Source of the DNA: Trabulsiella odontotermitis
GTDB lineage: Bacteria > Pseudomonadota > Gammaproteobacteria > Enterobacterales > Enterobacteriaceae
Assembly: GCF_030053895.1 (NCBI RefSeq)
Contig: NZ_CP125781.1
Span: forward strand, 2,790,001-2,854,000
DNA length: 64,000 nt
Reading direction: 5' to 3'
Shown here: piece after piece, positions 24,442-33,246 of the stretch
Layout of the letters: every line of letters starts with the position of its first letter
Position numbering within the stretch: the stretch's first letter is position 1
Program-made: the position numbers and the translations under genes
Notes under the pieces: model-generated
Seen by the model: only the letters and a program-made list of their open reading frames with translations
The model's database searches: none
Told to the model about the DNA's origin: nothing

Positions 24442-24848
24442 AACAATATGATCGCTTAAGAGTAACCGAGGGCCCGGTGGACGGATGCGCCACAACGCTC
24501 AATTGTAACCTACATCCTGAGTGGGGCGTCTACTGATTTCATATGCAAAGGAGAAGAATTCCAGTCTCTCTCCGGAACACGATTTTCCCCGCGCTTTCAA
24601 CGCCTCACGATGCAAACCCTCCTTCCCTGTTTTTCCGGCTAACCGCCCTCTTTTCGCCTCTGCTACCACTTTGAACTCGCGATGATCGCATTGCCCGGAG
24701 AGAGATCTTGATCTCTTTTTCGGCCTTCTTTTCTGCTATTATATATAATATATGATTTATTATATATTATCGTATTCTGGTTAGTCAGATGCGCCAGTTC
24801 CAGCGGAAAAACCACCATTAAATCAAAGGAAGCAATGAGGATAACTTA
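24442..24848. promoter_or_regulatory. Divergent control region of the catabolic island
   Basis: A 407-bp region between the GntR gene and the dehydratase operon. At 24738-24772 it contains a run of alternating A/T with inverted repeat TAATATAT / ATATATTA (8-nt spacer), a candidate operator and -10 region. The rest shows no gene. The operator assignment is inference. Confidence 0.5.
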
Positions 24849-25742
24849 ATGAAAAAACTCGGAATTACTTATGAAGAGGTCTACGACCTGCTGCATAAGG
24901 CCTGTACCACCATCTCACCCGATGCCCTGCATATGTTGCGGCAAGCCCGCAACAGAGAAAGCGATCCCGGGGCGAAAGTCTTTCTGGAAACCATGATCAG
25001 CAACGTTGCGCTCGCCGGCGCAGAGAACAAACCGGTGTGTCAGTCCCCCGGCTACCCCACCGTCTGGATCCGTTTCGGTGAAGCATTCGATATGGACGAC
25101 TTGCTGAGTTTTTTACCCAAAGCCATTACCGAAGCGACACTAAAGGGACTGATTCGCCCAAGCATTGTGCACCCCCTCACTCGCCACAACCCTGGTGACA
25201 GTACTGGCGCGGGCGTACCTAACGTGGAATTGCGCTATGTTCCAGGGCAGAAATTCGTGGAAATCATCATGAGCGCCAAAGGATGCGGCGCAGAACTGGG
25301 GAACATATCAAAAATCCTGACCCCGGCCACATTGGGTAAAGACTACAGCGGCCTGAAAAAACTGGTGCTGGATACCGTGATTAATGCCGGGGGTTTTCCG
25401 TGCCCACCGTCCGCCATTGGTATCGGCCTCGGCGGGCAAATGGATGTCAGTGCCAAGCTCAGTCGCGAGGCTATCAGCACGCGTAACTGGCTGGATCACA
25501 ACCCGGATCCATTGCTGGATAAGCTGGAGCAGGAATTACTGGAAGAAATTAATCAGTTAAATATTGGTCCGGCTGGCGTGGGTGGCAAAACCACAACACT
25601 GGCGGTGAAAATAGCCTATGCCGCCACACACACCGCAATTTGCCCTGTCACTATTAATTTCCATTGTTGGGTAGCGCGCCGTTTCGGTATTCGACTTTAT
25701 CCCGATGGGCATCGGGAAACTCTTTTTCAGGTGGAGGAATAA
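24849..25742 (+). CDS. Class I fumarase/L-tartrate dehydratase-like alpha subunit
   Basis: A 297-residue TtdA-like iron-sulfur hydro-lyase subunit. Three cysteines align with the [4Fe-4S] ligands of the family: Cys64 (KPVCQSPG), Cys146 (AKGCGAELG) and Cys185 (GFPCPPSAIG). Family members dehydrate or hydrate 2-hydroxy dicarboxylates (malate, tartrate, citramalate). The beta subunit follows two bases later, giving the two-subunit form. Similarity to E. coli TtdA is only partial, so the substrate is open. Confidence 0.85.
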   Translation: MKKLGITYEEVYDLLHKACTTISPDALHMLRQARNRESDPGAKVFLETMISNVALAGAENKPVCQSPGYPTVWIRFGEAFDMDDLLSFLPKAITEATLKGLIRPSIVHPLTRHNPGDSTGAGVPNVELRYVPGQKFVEIIMSAKGCGAELGNISKILTPATLGKDYSGLKKLVLDTVINAGGFPCPPSAIGIGLGGQMDVSAKLSREAISTRNWLDHNPDPLLDKLEQELLEEINQLNIGPAGVGGKTTTLAVKIAYAATHTAICPVTINFHCWVARRFGIRLYPDGHRETLFQVEE

Positions 25743-25744
25743 TC

Positions 25745-26338
25745 ATGACGGTACATACCCTGACACTCCCTGTCGCGGATGAAGAAATCGAAAAACTGAA
25801 TATTGGCGATACTGTCTATCTGAACGGTACGGTTTGCACGGCGCGCGATATGGCGCATCTGCAAATTCGCGAACTGGTGCAACGTGGGGAAGCGTTACCG
25901 GAAAACTTAGCCGGCAGCGCCATTTTCCACGCGGGCCCGGTAATGATCAAAGATCAGCAGAATCACTGGAAATTACATGTTATTGGCCCAACGACATCCA
26001 TTCGTATGGAGCCCCATGCTGACTTTGTCGGTAGCCTGGGCGTGAAACTGATCATCGGTAAAGGTGGTATGGGACAAGACAGTCTGGATGCGTTCAAAAA
26101 ATACAAACAGGCTTATCTTCAGGCCGCTCCCGGATGCGCAGTGGTACTTGCCGCGGGTGTGAAAGCGGTAAAGAATGTGTACTGGCTGGAAAATGGGATG
26201 CCGGAAGCGATGTGGGTAATGACGGTAGAACAATTTGGACCTTTTGTTGTGACAATGGATTGTAAAGGAAATAGCCGTTATGAGTGTATTAAAAAACGGG
26301 CTCGGGAAATAATGGAGTATATTACAGCAGAAAAATAA
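25745..26338 (+). CDS. Class I fumarase/L-tartrate dehydratase-like beta subunit
   Basis: A 197-residue TtdB-like swivelling subunit. Visible are LNIGDTVYLNGTVCTARDMAH, the IFHAGPV segment and GPTTSIRMEPH, all conserved in beta domains of class I fumarases, plus a GKGGM loop. ATG 25745 follows GGTGGAGGAATAATC at the end of the alpha gene. Together with the alpha subunit it should form an oxygen-sensitive hydro-lyase in the cytoplasm. Confidence 0.87.
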   Translation: MTVHTLTLPVADEEIEKLNIGDTVYLNGTVCTARDMAHLQIRELVQRGEALPENLAGSAIFHAGPVMIKDQQNHWKLHVIGPTTSIRMEPHADFVGSLGVKLIIGKGGMGQDSLDAFKKYKQAYLQAAPGCAVVLAAGVKAVKNVYWLENGMPEAMWVMTVEQFGPFVVTMDCKGNSRYECIKKRAREIMEYITAEK

Positions 26339-26448
26339 CCTATTCAGAAATACCGAATATTAACCAGCCAGTTTATAAAAAGTGTCATTACTTTTTTAAA
26401 TGACCGTGTCATTTAATCATGAGACACATTTATTCAGGAGAATTAAAA

Positions 26449-27639
26449 ATGAAAATTGTCAGCGTTGACATTATTGATGTAAAAAACCCGCTACAGTCGG
26501 CAGTGGCTAAATGGCGTCCGATTGTGGTGCGCATTAATACCGACGAAGGTATTTCCGGGTTTGGCGAAGTGGGGATGGCATACGGTGTAGGTGCCTCCGC
26601 CGGATTCGGCATGGCGAAAGATCTTGCTGCGATTATTATCGGCATGGACCCGATGCAAAGCGAGAAGATCTGGGACAAAATGCAGAAGAAAACATTCTGG
26701 GGACAAGGCGGTGGTACAGTGGTTTCCGCCGGAATGAGCGCGATTGATATCGCATTATGGGATATTAAAGGCAAGGCACTTAATGTCCCCTGCTATCAAC
26801 TTTTAGGAGGCAAATGCCGTGACTCATTGCGCACTTACGCCAGTCAGTTACAGTTTGGCTGGGGAGACGCCGCAAAGAAAGAGATCCTGACCACACCGGC
26901 ACAATATGCGGCAGCGGCAGAAAAAGCCCTCGCCGAGGGTTATGACGCGATAAAAGTCGACGTCAATGAAATCGATGAACAGGGTGGTTTGAAAAAACGG
27001 AATTTGTACGGTGTCTTTGCTGACCGCGACTTAATGGTGGGGTATAAACGCATCAAAGCCATTCGTGAAGCGGTTGGTGATGCTATTGATATTATCGTTG
27101 AGGCGCACGCCCTGACAGATACCGCGTCCGCGATCCGTTTTGGTAAAATGATCGAAGAGTTCCGTATTTCCGCCTATGAAGAACCCACCATGGCGCTCAA
27201 TTCCGGGCAGCTAAAAGAAGTCAAACAAAATGTGAATATTCCCATCGCTGCGGGTGAACGCATTTATACCCGCTGGGGATTCCGGCCATTCTTTGAAGAA
27301 CATATTATTGATTTGATCCAGCCCGATCTGGGAACGTGTGGCGGCCTGAGTGAAGCGAAAAAGATTTGTGATATGGGGCATATCTACGATACCACATGCC
27401 AGATTCATGTGTGCGGAGGTCCAATTATGACCGCAGCATCGTTACAACTGGAATGCGCGATCCCTAACTTCGCTATTCACGAACTGCATCGCTATGCATT
27501 GCTGGAAGGAAACCGGAATACCTGTAAATACGATTATCTGCCGAAAAATGGTCAATATGAAATTCCTGATCTCCCGGGAATTGGCCAGGAATTGACAGAT
27601 AAATCTATCGCCGAGTCACCAAAAGAAACGGTGCAATAA
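26449..27639 (+). CDS. Enolase-superfamily dehydratase, galactonate-dehydratase-like
   Basis: A 396-residue mandelate racemase/muconate lactonizing enzyme family protein: N-terminal capping domain then (beta/alpha)7-beta barrel. Likely metal ligands are Glu218 (VEAH), Glu244 or Glu245 (YEEP) and Glu270 (AAGER). Acid/base candidates are His220 and His320 (QIHVCGGP), with Asp293 and Glu345. The spacing resembles the D-x-H arrangement of D-galactonate/D-mannonate-type dehydratases, but the first ligand is Glu, not Asp. It should dehydrate or epimerise a hydroxy acid. It lies 110 bp after the beta subunit, with GGAG before the ATG. Confidence 0.85.
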   Translation: MKIVSVDIIDVKNPLQSAVAKWRPIVVRINTDEGISGFGEVGMAYGVGASAGFGMAKDLAAIIIGMDPMQSEKIWDKMQKKTFWGQGGGTVVSAGMSAIDIALWDIKGKALNVPCYQLLGGKCRDSLRTYASQLQFGWGDAAKKEILTTPAQYAAAAEKALAEGYDAIKVDVNEIDEQGGLKKRNLYGVFADRDLMVGYKRIKAIREAVGDAIDIIVEAHALTDTASAIRFGKMIEEFRISAYEEPTMALNSGQLKEVKQNVNIPIAAGERIYTRWGFRPFFEEHIIDLIQPDLGTCGGLSEAKKICDMGHIYDTTCQIHVCGGPIMTAASLQLECAIPNFAIHELHRYALLEGNRNTCKYDYLPKNGQYEIPDLPGIGQELTDKSIAESPKETVQ

Positions 27640-27915
27640 ATTTGTCATTAATGGTAAAAGACATTATACATTGGGACAAAATACGGATAAAATATCCGCA
27701 GCAGAATAAATTAATTAAGTAAAGCAACCGGTCATAGGTACGTTTGCTTGCATCTGATATTTTTATTGCCACAGAAAATGGTTTGCAATTATTTAACCTT
27801 TTAAAAATATTCAGAATAAATAATAACACCTGTATTTATTATGCGTCCTGTTTCTCGTCATATTCCCTGGGGCAAACTGGGAGAGTCCCTTTTTGTCCTG
27901 AATGAGGATAGAACA

Positions 27916-29310
27916 ATGGGATTGATCATATCATTATTTGTTATCGCCTGGGTTGCCTGGGCGATAGCAAAGAAAGGTTACGCCACCGCCATTTTATTGA
28001 TAGCTGGCGTGGTGTTATTGAGTCTTTCGGTATTATTTGATTTAGGGCCGGGACTGGTATTAAAAAAATCGACCGGTAATGGTTTCTTCGATATCTTTCT
28101 GGTCGTTCAACAGATTATGTCATCTAATCTGGCCGGGTTAGGGTTATCGATTATGGCGATGGGTGGGTTTTCCCGCTATATGGATACCCTTAATGCAGGC
28201 CAGGCGCTCTACGCTATTGTTGGCGGGCCGTTGAAATATATTAAGTCGCCCTATGTTCTGGCTTGCATGGGATTTATTATTTCGCAAATTGTCGGTATGG
28301 CGATCCCCAGCGCATCCGGGCTGGCGTTAATGCTCATGGTCACGTTATACCCGGTCATGATCCGCGCAGGGGTTTCCCGTTTAACAGCAGTGGCGATCAT
28401 TGGTTCGAGCCGTTTTTTTGACCTCGGCCCAGGTTCGGCCAATTGTCTGCTGGCGGCAAAAACAGCGGGAATCGAATGGGCAGAATATTTCCTCAACTGG
28501 CAGCTGATCATCTATTTTCCATTGATGCTCACGATGCTGATTTCCCATTATTTCGTTCAGCGTTACTGGGATCGCCGTGAAGGTCCTGATCCGGAAGAAA
28601 TGGTGCTGCGGGAAAAATTCCATCAGGAGCAAACCGATCAACAACTTTCCATACCTAAAATTTATGCCCTGTTGCCGATTATTCCTCTGGTGATCCTGCT
28701 GGCGTTTAACCCGGTGGTTCTGGGTGAGTTCGGTATCAATATCAAAGTCGATGTTCCCACGGCGATTGTGCTTAGTACCTTTATTGCCATGGCGTTTGAA
28801 TTTATTCGCACCCGCAAAGGGCTGGATGTCATGGCTGGCATGAAATCCTTCTTTGAAGGGTTGGGTAAACAACTCACCGTGGTGGTCGCGCTGATCGTTG
28901 CCGGCCAGGTTTTTGGTGAAGGGTTGATCGCAATCGGCTCGGTGAACTCGCTGATTACTGGCGTGGAAGGCATCGGCCTGGGGGCTGGTTTCATGATCTT
29001 ATTCATGAGTCTGGTCATTGGTGTCGTGGCTTTCCTGATGGGTTCAGGTAACGCCCCTTTCTTCTCTTTTGCCGCGTTGATTCCGGAGCTGGCGACAAAA
29101 TTTGGCGTACATTCCGCCGCGATGCTGCTCCCCTTACAAACGATGACCGGTTTCGGTCGTACACTTTCTCCCGTAACGGGTGCGATTGTCGCCATTGCCG
29201 GGATTGCAGGGGTATCTCCGTTCCAGATTGTAAAACGCAATGCCGTGCAGCTCATTCTTTGTGCCGTGGTTAACTTTATTTTGACGTTCATCTTTATACT
29301 TCCGTCTTAA
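27916..29310 (+). CDS. DcuC-family C4-dicarboxylate/anion transporter
   Basis: A 464-residue integral membrane protein with about 12 hydrophobic segments, related to DcuC. Motifs shared with the family include SPYVLACMGFIISQIVGMAIPSASGLALMLMVTLYPVMIRAGVSR and the FLMGSGNAPFFSF segment. It probably imports the acid consumed by the neighbouring enzymes, in antiport or symport. I use ATG 27916, preceded by GAGGATAGAAC, since the hydrophobic N-terminus starts there; an in-frame ATG at 27841 would add 25 polar residues. Confidence 0.85.
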   Translation: MGLIISLFVIAWVAWAIAKKGYATAILLIAGVVLLSLSVLFDLGPGLVLKKSTGNGFFDIFLVVQQIMSSNLAGLGLSIMAMGGFSRYMDTLNAGQALYAIVGGPLKYIKSPYVLACMGFIISQIVGMAIPSASGLALMLMVTLYPVMIRAGVSRLTAVAIIGSSRFFDLGPGSANCLLAAKTAGIEWAEYFLNWQLIIYFPLMLTMLISHYFVQRYWDRREGPDPEEMVLREKFHQEQTDQQLSIPKIYALLPIIPLVILLAFNPVVLGEFGINIKVDVPTAIVLSTFIAMAFEFIRTRKGLDVMAGMKSFFEGLGKQLTVVVALIVAGQVFGEGLIAIGSVNSLITGVEGIGLGAGFMILFMSLVIGVVAFLMGSGNAPFFSFAALIPELATKFGVHSAAMLLPLQTMTGFGRTLSPVTGAIVAIAGIAGVSPFQIVKRNAVQLILCAVVNFILTFIFILPS

Positions 29311-29326
29311 TAAAGCGTTCTTTATT

Positions 29327-29355
29327 GATGTCCTTTTTTTAAAGGACATCTTTTT
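29327..29355 (+). terminator. Terminator between the DcuC-type and MmgE/PrpD genes
   Basis: Perfect stem GATGTCCTTT / AAAGGACATC, 4-nt loop and five Ts. It ends only a few bases before the Shine-Dalgarno GAGGAG of the next gene, so the last gene of the island is expected to be expressed at a lower, read-through level or from its own promoter. Confidence 0.82.
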
Positions 29356-29369
29356 ATCGAGGAGCAACG

Positions 29370-30683
29370 ATGGACAGGATCCAACAAAACCTGGCCGACT
29401 TTATCGCCGGGTGCGATTATGCCAACATTGATAACAAGTATATTCAGGATATCAAATATCGAATTATTGACTGGCTTGGCTGCGCCATCACTGGCGCTCA
29501 CTACCCCCAGTCAACGATTGCACGGCAGTTTTTTTCCCAGTCACAGGGAATTCAGGAAGCGACGATCATTGGTGCGCAAGGTAAATATCCTGCCGGTAAC
29601 GCAGCGCTGGTTAACGGTATTATTGGTCATGTTTGTGAACTGGACGATGGTCATCGTAAAGCTATCGGTCACCCCGGTTCAGTTACGCTGCCCGTAGCGC
29701 TGGCGCTTGGCGAAAAGCTGAACGCCAGCACAGAGGATTTTCTTAAGGCGTTGATTCTGGGCTATGATCTTTTCGCCAGATTGGGGCAAGCCGTGAACCC
29801 TTCGCATTATGCTACCTGGCATACTACAGGGACCTGCGGCGCCTTTGCGGCAACGGCCACGGCGGCGTCACTGATGCGGTTAGATCCACAACAGACCTGT
29901 CACGCGCTGGGTATTGTGGCGACCCTTGCCAGCGGAATTCAGGAATCATTCGGAACGCATGCTAAGGCACTGACGATTGGTAATGCCTGTCAGAACGCGA
30001 TCTATGCGGTCTCACTGGCTAAGCTTGGTTACACAGGCTCCCCCACCGCCATCACCGGGAAAAAAGGATTTATTTCATCGACCTGTACTGAGGCGCATCT
30101 TGATATTCTGAGAAATCCCAGCGAAGCCACACTCATCTCGGATACGGCATTTTATAAAATCTATGCGTCCTGCGGTCACACCAACTCGCCGCTGGATGCG
30201 CTATTCAGTTTGCTGAAACAGCACACCATCTCTCCCGAGCACATCAAACAAATCACCGTGGAAACCTATAAAGTCGCGGTCGATATCACCCGGGAATTAA
30301 AGTCTGATACAGAAGATGCGGCTAAATTTTCGCTACCCTACTGTCTGTCAGTCGCCATTCTGTTTGGTGAGGTGTCGCTGCGTCAGTTCCGGCCCGCTAT
30401 TCTGCATGATCCCGACGTCAACGCGCTGGCGGCGAAAGTACAGGTTGTTGAATCCGCTGAGGCAACAGCACGCTTTCCCAAACGGCAGGCCAGCGTCAGC
30501 ATACGGTTACATGATGGTACGCAGTATGTGGCACAGGTTATGGATGCAACAGATGAGGTAAATACGCATCAAATCGAACAAAAATTCCGCGCGGCGACCA
30601 GCCATCTCGCCGGGCAGGAAACGGAATCTATGGTCACTCCCGTTTTTGCAACACCGATTTTGACGACAAGTTGGCTTGCTTGA
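29370..30683 (+). CDS. MmgE/PrpD-family protein
   Basis: A 437-residue protein of the fold shared by 2-methylcitrate dehydratase PrpD, cis-aconitate decarboxylase and iminodisuccinate epimerase. Recognisable are the N-terminal helical domain (IKYRIIDWLGCAITGA), NGIIGHVCELDDGHRKAIGHPGSVTLPVALALGE (the conserved DD-G-H active-site region) and the C-terminal domain with YKIYASCGHTNSPLDA. It closes the island gene set. The substrate is unknown, probably a di- or tricarboxylate given the neighbours. Confidence 0.87.
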   Translation: MDRIQQNLADFIAGCDYANIDNKYIQDIKYRIIDWLGCAITGAHYPQSTIARQFFSQSQGIQEATIIGAQGKYPAGNAALVNGIIGHVCELDDGHRKAIGHPGSVTLPVALALGEKLNASTEDFLKALILGYDLFARLGQAVNPSHYATWHTTGTCGAFAATATAASLMRLDPQQTCHALGIVATLASGIQESFGTHAKALTIGNACQNAIYAVSLAKLGYTGSPTAITGKKGFISSTCTEAHLDILRNPSEATLISDTAFYKIYASCGHTNSPLDALFSLLKQHTISPEHIKQITVETYKVAVDITRELKSDTEDAAKFSLPYCLSVAILFGEVSLRQFRPAILHDPDVNALAAKVQVVESAEATARFPKRQASVSIRLHDGTQYVAQVMDATDEVNTHQIEQKFRAATSHLAGQETESMVTPVFATPILTTSWLA

Positions 30684-30881
30684 ATCTATCCGGCGTCTGA
30701 ATGGGATTTTATTCCCGCGCCTTGATGAGTTCCGCGCCTGATGAACCTCCAGAAAATATACGGCTTCAATGAGCCTTTCCGTTTTACAGGTTCCTCAACA
30801 GGCCGGTGGGCCGTTAGTATCATCAATATCAGTATTCGCAAAACCAGATCAGTAATTCTTTAAACCGGTGTATTTCTGCCG

Positions 30882-31886
30882 TTATGCTACATAAGTTTGC
30901 TGTCGTGCCGTTAGGGCCCAGGCTATTCTGGCCAGCTTGTTTGCCAGAGCACAAGTGACGACAAAGTTGCTTTTCCGGCACAGTAAATCCCTGACCCAAT
31001 CGGCCAATTTGCCAGACTGGTGTTCCAGTTTTTGTATGAATACCCTGGCACATTGAACCAACAAAGTTCGGATCTTTTTATTACCTCGCTTACTAATTCC
31101 CAGCAATGTCGTCCTACCTCCCGTGCTGTACTGCCGAGGTACAAGCCCTGTTGCCGCCGCAAAGTCACGGCTGCTGGCGTACTGCTTCCCGTCGCCAATC
31201 TCAGTTGAAATAGTACTCGCTGTCAGTGTTCCGACGCAGGGAATGCTCAGCAAGCGCTGTCCAACCTCATCTTCGTCCAACTTTCGTTTCAACTGGGATT
31301 CCAAATCTTTAATCTGCTCAACAAGATAGTGATAATGCTGTTGTAATTTCAGCAATAACTGGCTGAGGTAAAGAGGCAAACTATTATCCTCAAGAATGGT
31401 ACTCAGTCGGCTAATAACGGCAGCTCCTCGGGGAACGCTAATGCCAAATTCCAGCAGAAAAGCATGCATTTGATTGGTTGTTTTTACCTTATCCTGAACC
31501 AGGGATTCACGGACACGATGCAGAGCCCGCATTGCCTGCTGAGATTCCGTTCTGGGCTGCACAAAACGCATAGACGGACGCGATGCAGCTTCACAAATAG
31601 CTTCGGCGTCGACAAAGTCGTTTTTATTGCTTTTAACGAACGGGCGGACAAATTGTGGTGATATCAGCTTTGGGGAATGCCCCAACTCTTCCAACTTGCG
31701 TGCCATAAAGTGAGAACCGCCACAGGCTTCCATTGCGATGGTTGTAGCGGGGCATGTCGCCAAAAATTCGATCAACTTTGGCCGGGTAAATTTTTTACGG
31801 TAAACAGCCTTCCCGCGACGATCCTGGCAATGAATATGGAAAGAGTTTTTACCCAGATCGATACCAATGAGCGCAATGTTTTCCAT
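30882..31886 (-). CDS. IS110-family transposase (IS1111 group, IS4321/IS5075-like)
   Basis: A 334-residue DEDD recombinase: N-terminal RuvC-like domain (ALIGIDLGKNSFH, AMEACGGSH, NKNDFVDAEAI) and C-terminal Tnp_20 domain with LLSIPCVGTLTASTISTEIG and the serine-containing GLVPRQYSTGGRTTLLGISKRGNKKIRTLL. The sequence strongly recalls IS4321/IS5075 transposases. IS110 elements carry bridge RNA in non-coding flanks; the 198 bp at 30684-30881 and about 100 bp beyond 31887 would hold the element ends. I could not define the tips because this group has sub-terminal repeats and makes no target duplication. Confidence 0.9.
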   Translation of the reverse strand: MENIALIGIDLGKNSFHIHCQDRRGKAVYRKKFTRPKLIEFLATCPATTIAMEACGGSHFMARKLEELGHSPKLISPQFVRPFVKSNKNDFVDAEAICEAASRPSMRFVQPRTESQQAMRALHRVRESLVQDKVKTTNQMHAFLLEFGISVPRGAAVISRLSTILEDNSLPLYLSQLLLKLQQHYHYLVEQIKDLESQLKRKLDEDEVGQRLLSIPCVGTLTASTISTEIGDGKQYASSRDFAAATGLVPRQYSTGGRTTLLGISKRGNKKIRTLLVQCARVFIQKLEHQSGKLADWVRDLLCRKSNFVVTCALANKLARIAWALTARQQTYVA

Positions 31887-32105
31887 GATAGTTCTCCGAA
31901 TGAAAGCCTGTCCTCAGCATAGTACCGGGAAGGAGGGAGTGACCATCTCATTAAATATCCTGTGTTATTTACGGGAAATGGAACAGCATGCTGATCTTAC
32001 CCCATTAATTCGCTATATCTCGCAGTCTTGCGACTAACGGCGAGCCCAGCCAGGAGCTCAACTGCACGATGACCTGCGCTGCTGGCGCGATCTCCCTATC
32101 ACGCA

Positions 32106-32156
32106 AGCAGAAAACCCTTACGCTACCGGGTCAGCAGGCAAATCAAACAGATCGGC
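32106..32156. repeat. 51-bp direct repeat, right copy
   Basis: Forms the 3' end of the intact aldo-keto reductase gene and matches 23715-23765 at 48 of 51 positions. It lies about 220 bp from the IS110 transposase start. Confidence 0.85.
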
Positions 32157-33164
32157 TTTGCCACCCGTATAGAGCTGGATAGTGGACGGCTCGGTATACA
32201 TCCGATGCGGGAAGGTTGCCGGAATCGCGCTGGCCTGGTCGAGCTTCCCGATTTGCTCAGGGGTGAGCGTGAGCTTCACCGAGGCGAGGTTTTGCTCGAG
32301 CTGCTCATGAGTACGAGGACCGATGATCGGCAACGCTCCCCTGGCGGCGACCCACGCGATGGCAACCTCACCCGCTGTCACACCCGCCTCGCTGGCGACG
32401 GCTTCGACGGCATCAAGAATTGCGGTCCGCTGTGGTGAATCTTCGGCCTGGAAAACCTTGCCCCCGAAGCCTTCCCGGCGTCCGCTTTCACCTTTGCGAT
32501 ATTTACCGGTGAGCATACCGCCGCCAAGCGGCGACCACGCGACGATGCCAAGACCGAGTCCGTGCGCAGCGGGCAGCATTTCGTGTTCAACCGTGCGTTC
32601 GACCAGGCTATATTCCAGTTGCAGCGCGGCAATCGGCACAGCGCCTCGCAGCTCGGCAATAGTGGCAGTACGCGCCAGGCGCCACGCGGGAAAATCGGAC
32701 AGCCCGGCGTAGAGGATCTTACCAGCCCGGGCGAGGTCATCGAAACCACGGACGATCTCCTCGGACGGCGTCACCTGATCAGGAAAGTGCGCCCAGAGCA
32801 GATCAATGCGGTCGGTTTTGAGGCGCTTCAGACTCGCTTCTACCGAGCGAATCATCGACAGGCGGCTATTACCACTGGTGAGGATGCCCTCCGAAGGGTC
32901 CGTCTGCGACGTATACTTCGTCGCCAGCACGAATTGATTCCTGCGGCCAACCAGTAAGTCACCGAGGATCTCCTCGGATTCACCAAACTGATAGCCATTG
33001 GCGGTGTCGATGAAATTCCCACCGGCATCGGCGTAGGTATCGACGATGCGGCGAACCTCGTCAGGTCCGGCGCCGTGTCCCCAGCGCGTCCCAAAAGTAC
33101 CGGCGCCCAATACGAGTTCTGATACCCGCAGGCCCGAGTGTTTACCAAAGAGTTTGTAACGCAT
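32118..33164 (-). CDS. Aldo/keto reductase
   Basis: A 348-residue (beta/alpha)8 NADPH-dependent reductase. The tetrad Asp-Tyr-Lys-His is visible as Asp and Tyr in FIDTANGYQFGESE, Lys in LATKY and His in LLWAHFPD. The GPRTHEQLEQNL cofactor-binding motif is near the C-terminus. The start ATG 33164 is preceded by GGGAG at 5 nt. The TetR-type regulator lies 82 bp upstream in the same direction. The last 13 codons are duplicated at the far side of the catabolic island. Confidence 0.92.
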   Translation of the reverse strand: MRYKLFGKHSGLRVSELVLGAGTFGTRWGHGAGPDEVRRIVDTYADAGGNFIDTANGYQFGESEEILGDLLVGRRNQFVLATKYTSQTDPSEGILTSGNSRLSMIRSVEASLKRLKTDRIDLLWAHFPDQVTPSEEIVRGFDDLARAGKILYAGLSDFPAWRLARTATIAELRGAVPIAALQLEYSLVERTVEHEMLPAAHGLGLGIVAWSPLGGGMLTGKYRKGESGRREGFGGKVFQAEDSPQRTAILDAVEAVASEAGVTAGEVAIAWVAARGALPIIGPRTHEQLEQNLASVKLTLTPEQIGKLDQASAIPATFPHRMYTEPSTIQLYTGGKADLFDLPADPVA

Positions 33165-33246
33165 ATTCACTCCCGTTGATCAGGTTAGTTGACTATTTGC
33201 TTGCACAAGCCACCTGGACTCGAGCGTAAGAGCAGGAAACCGCTGG

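Noticed and set aside
31930..32105. Possible gene remnant between the IS110 transposase and the right repeat
   Set aside because: A short frame starting near 31981 stops after about 19 codons, and the following sequence has no recognisable protein match; too little to call.
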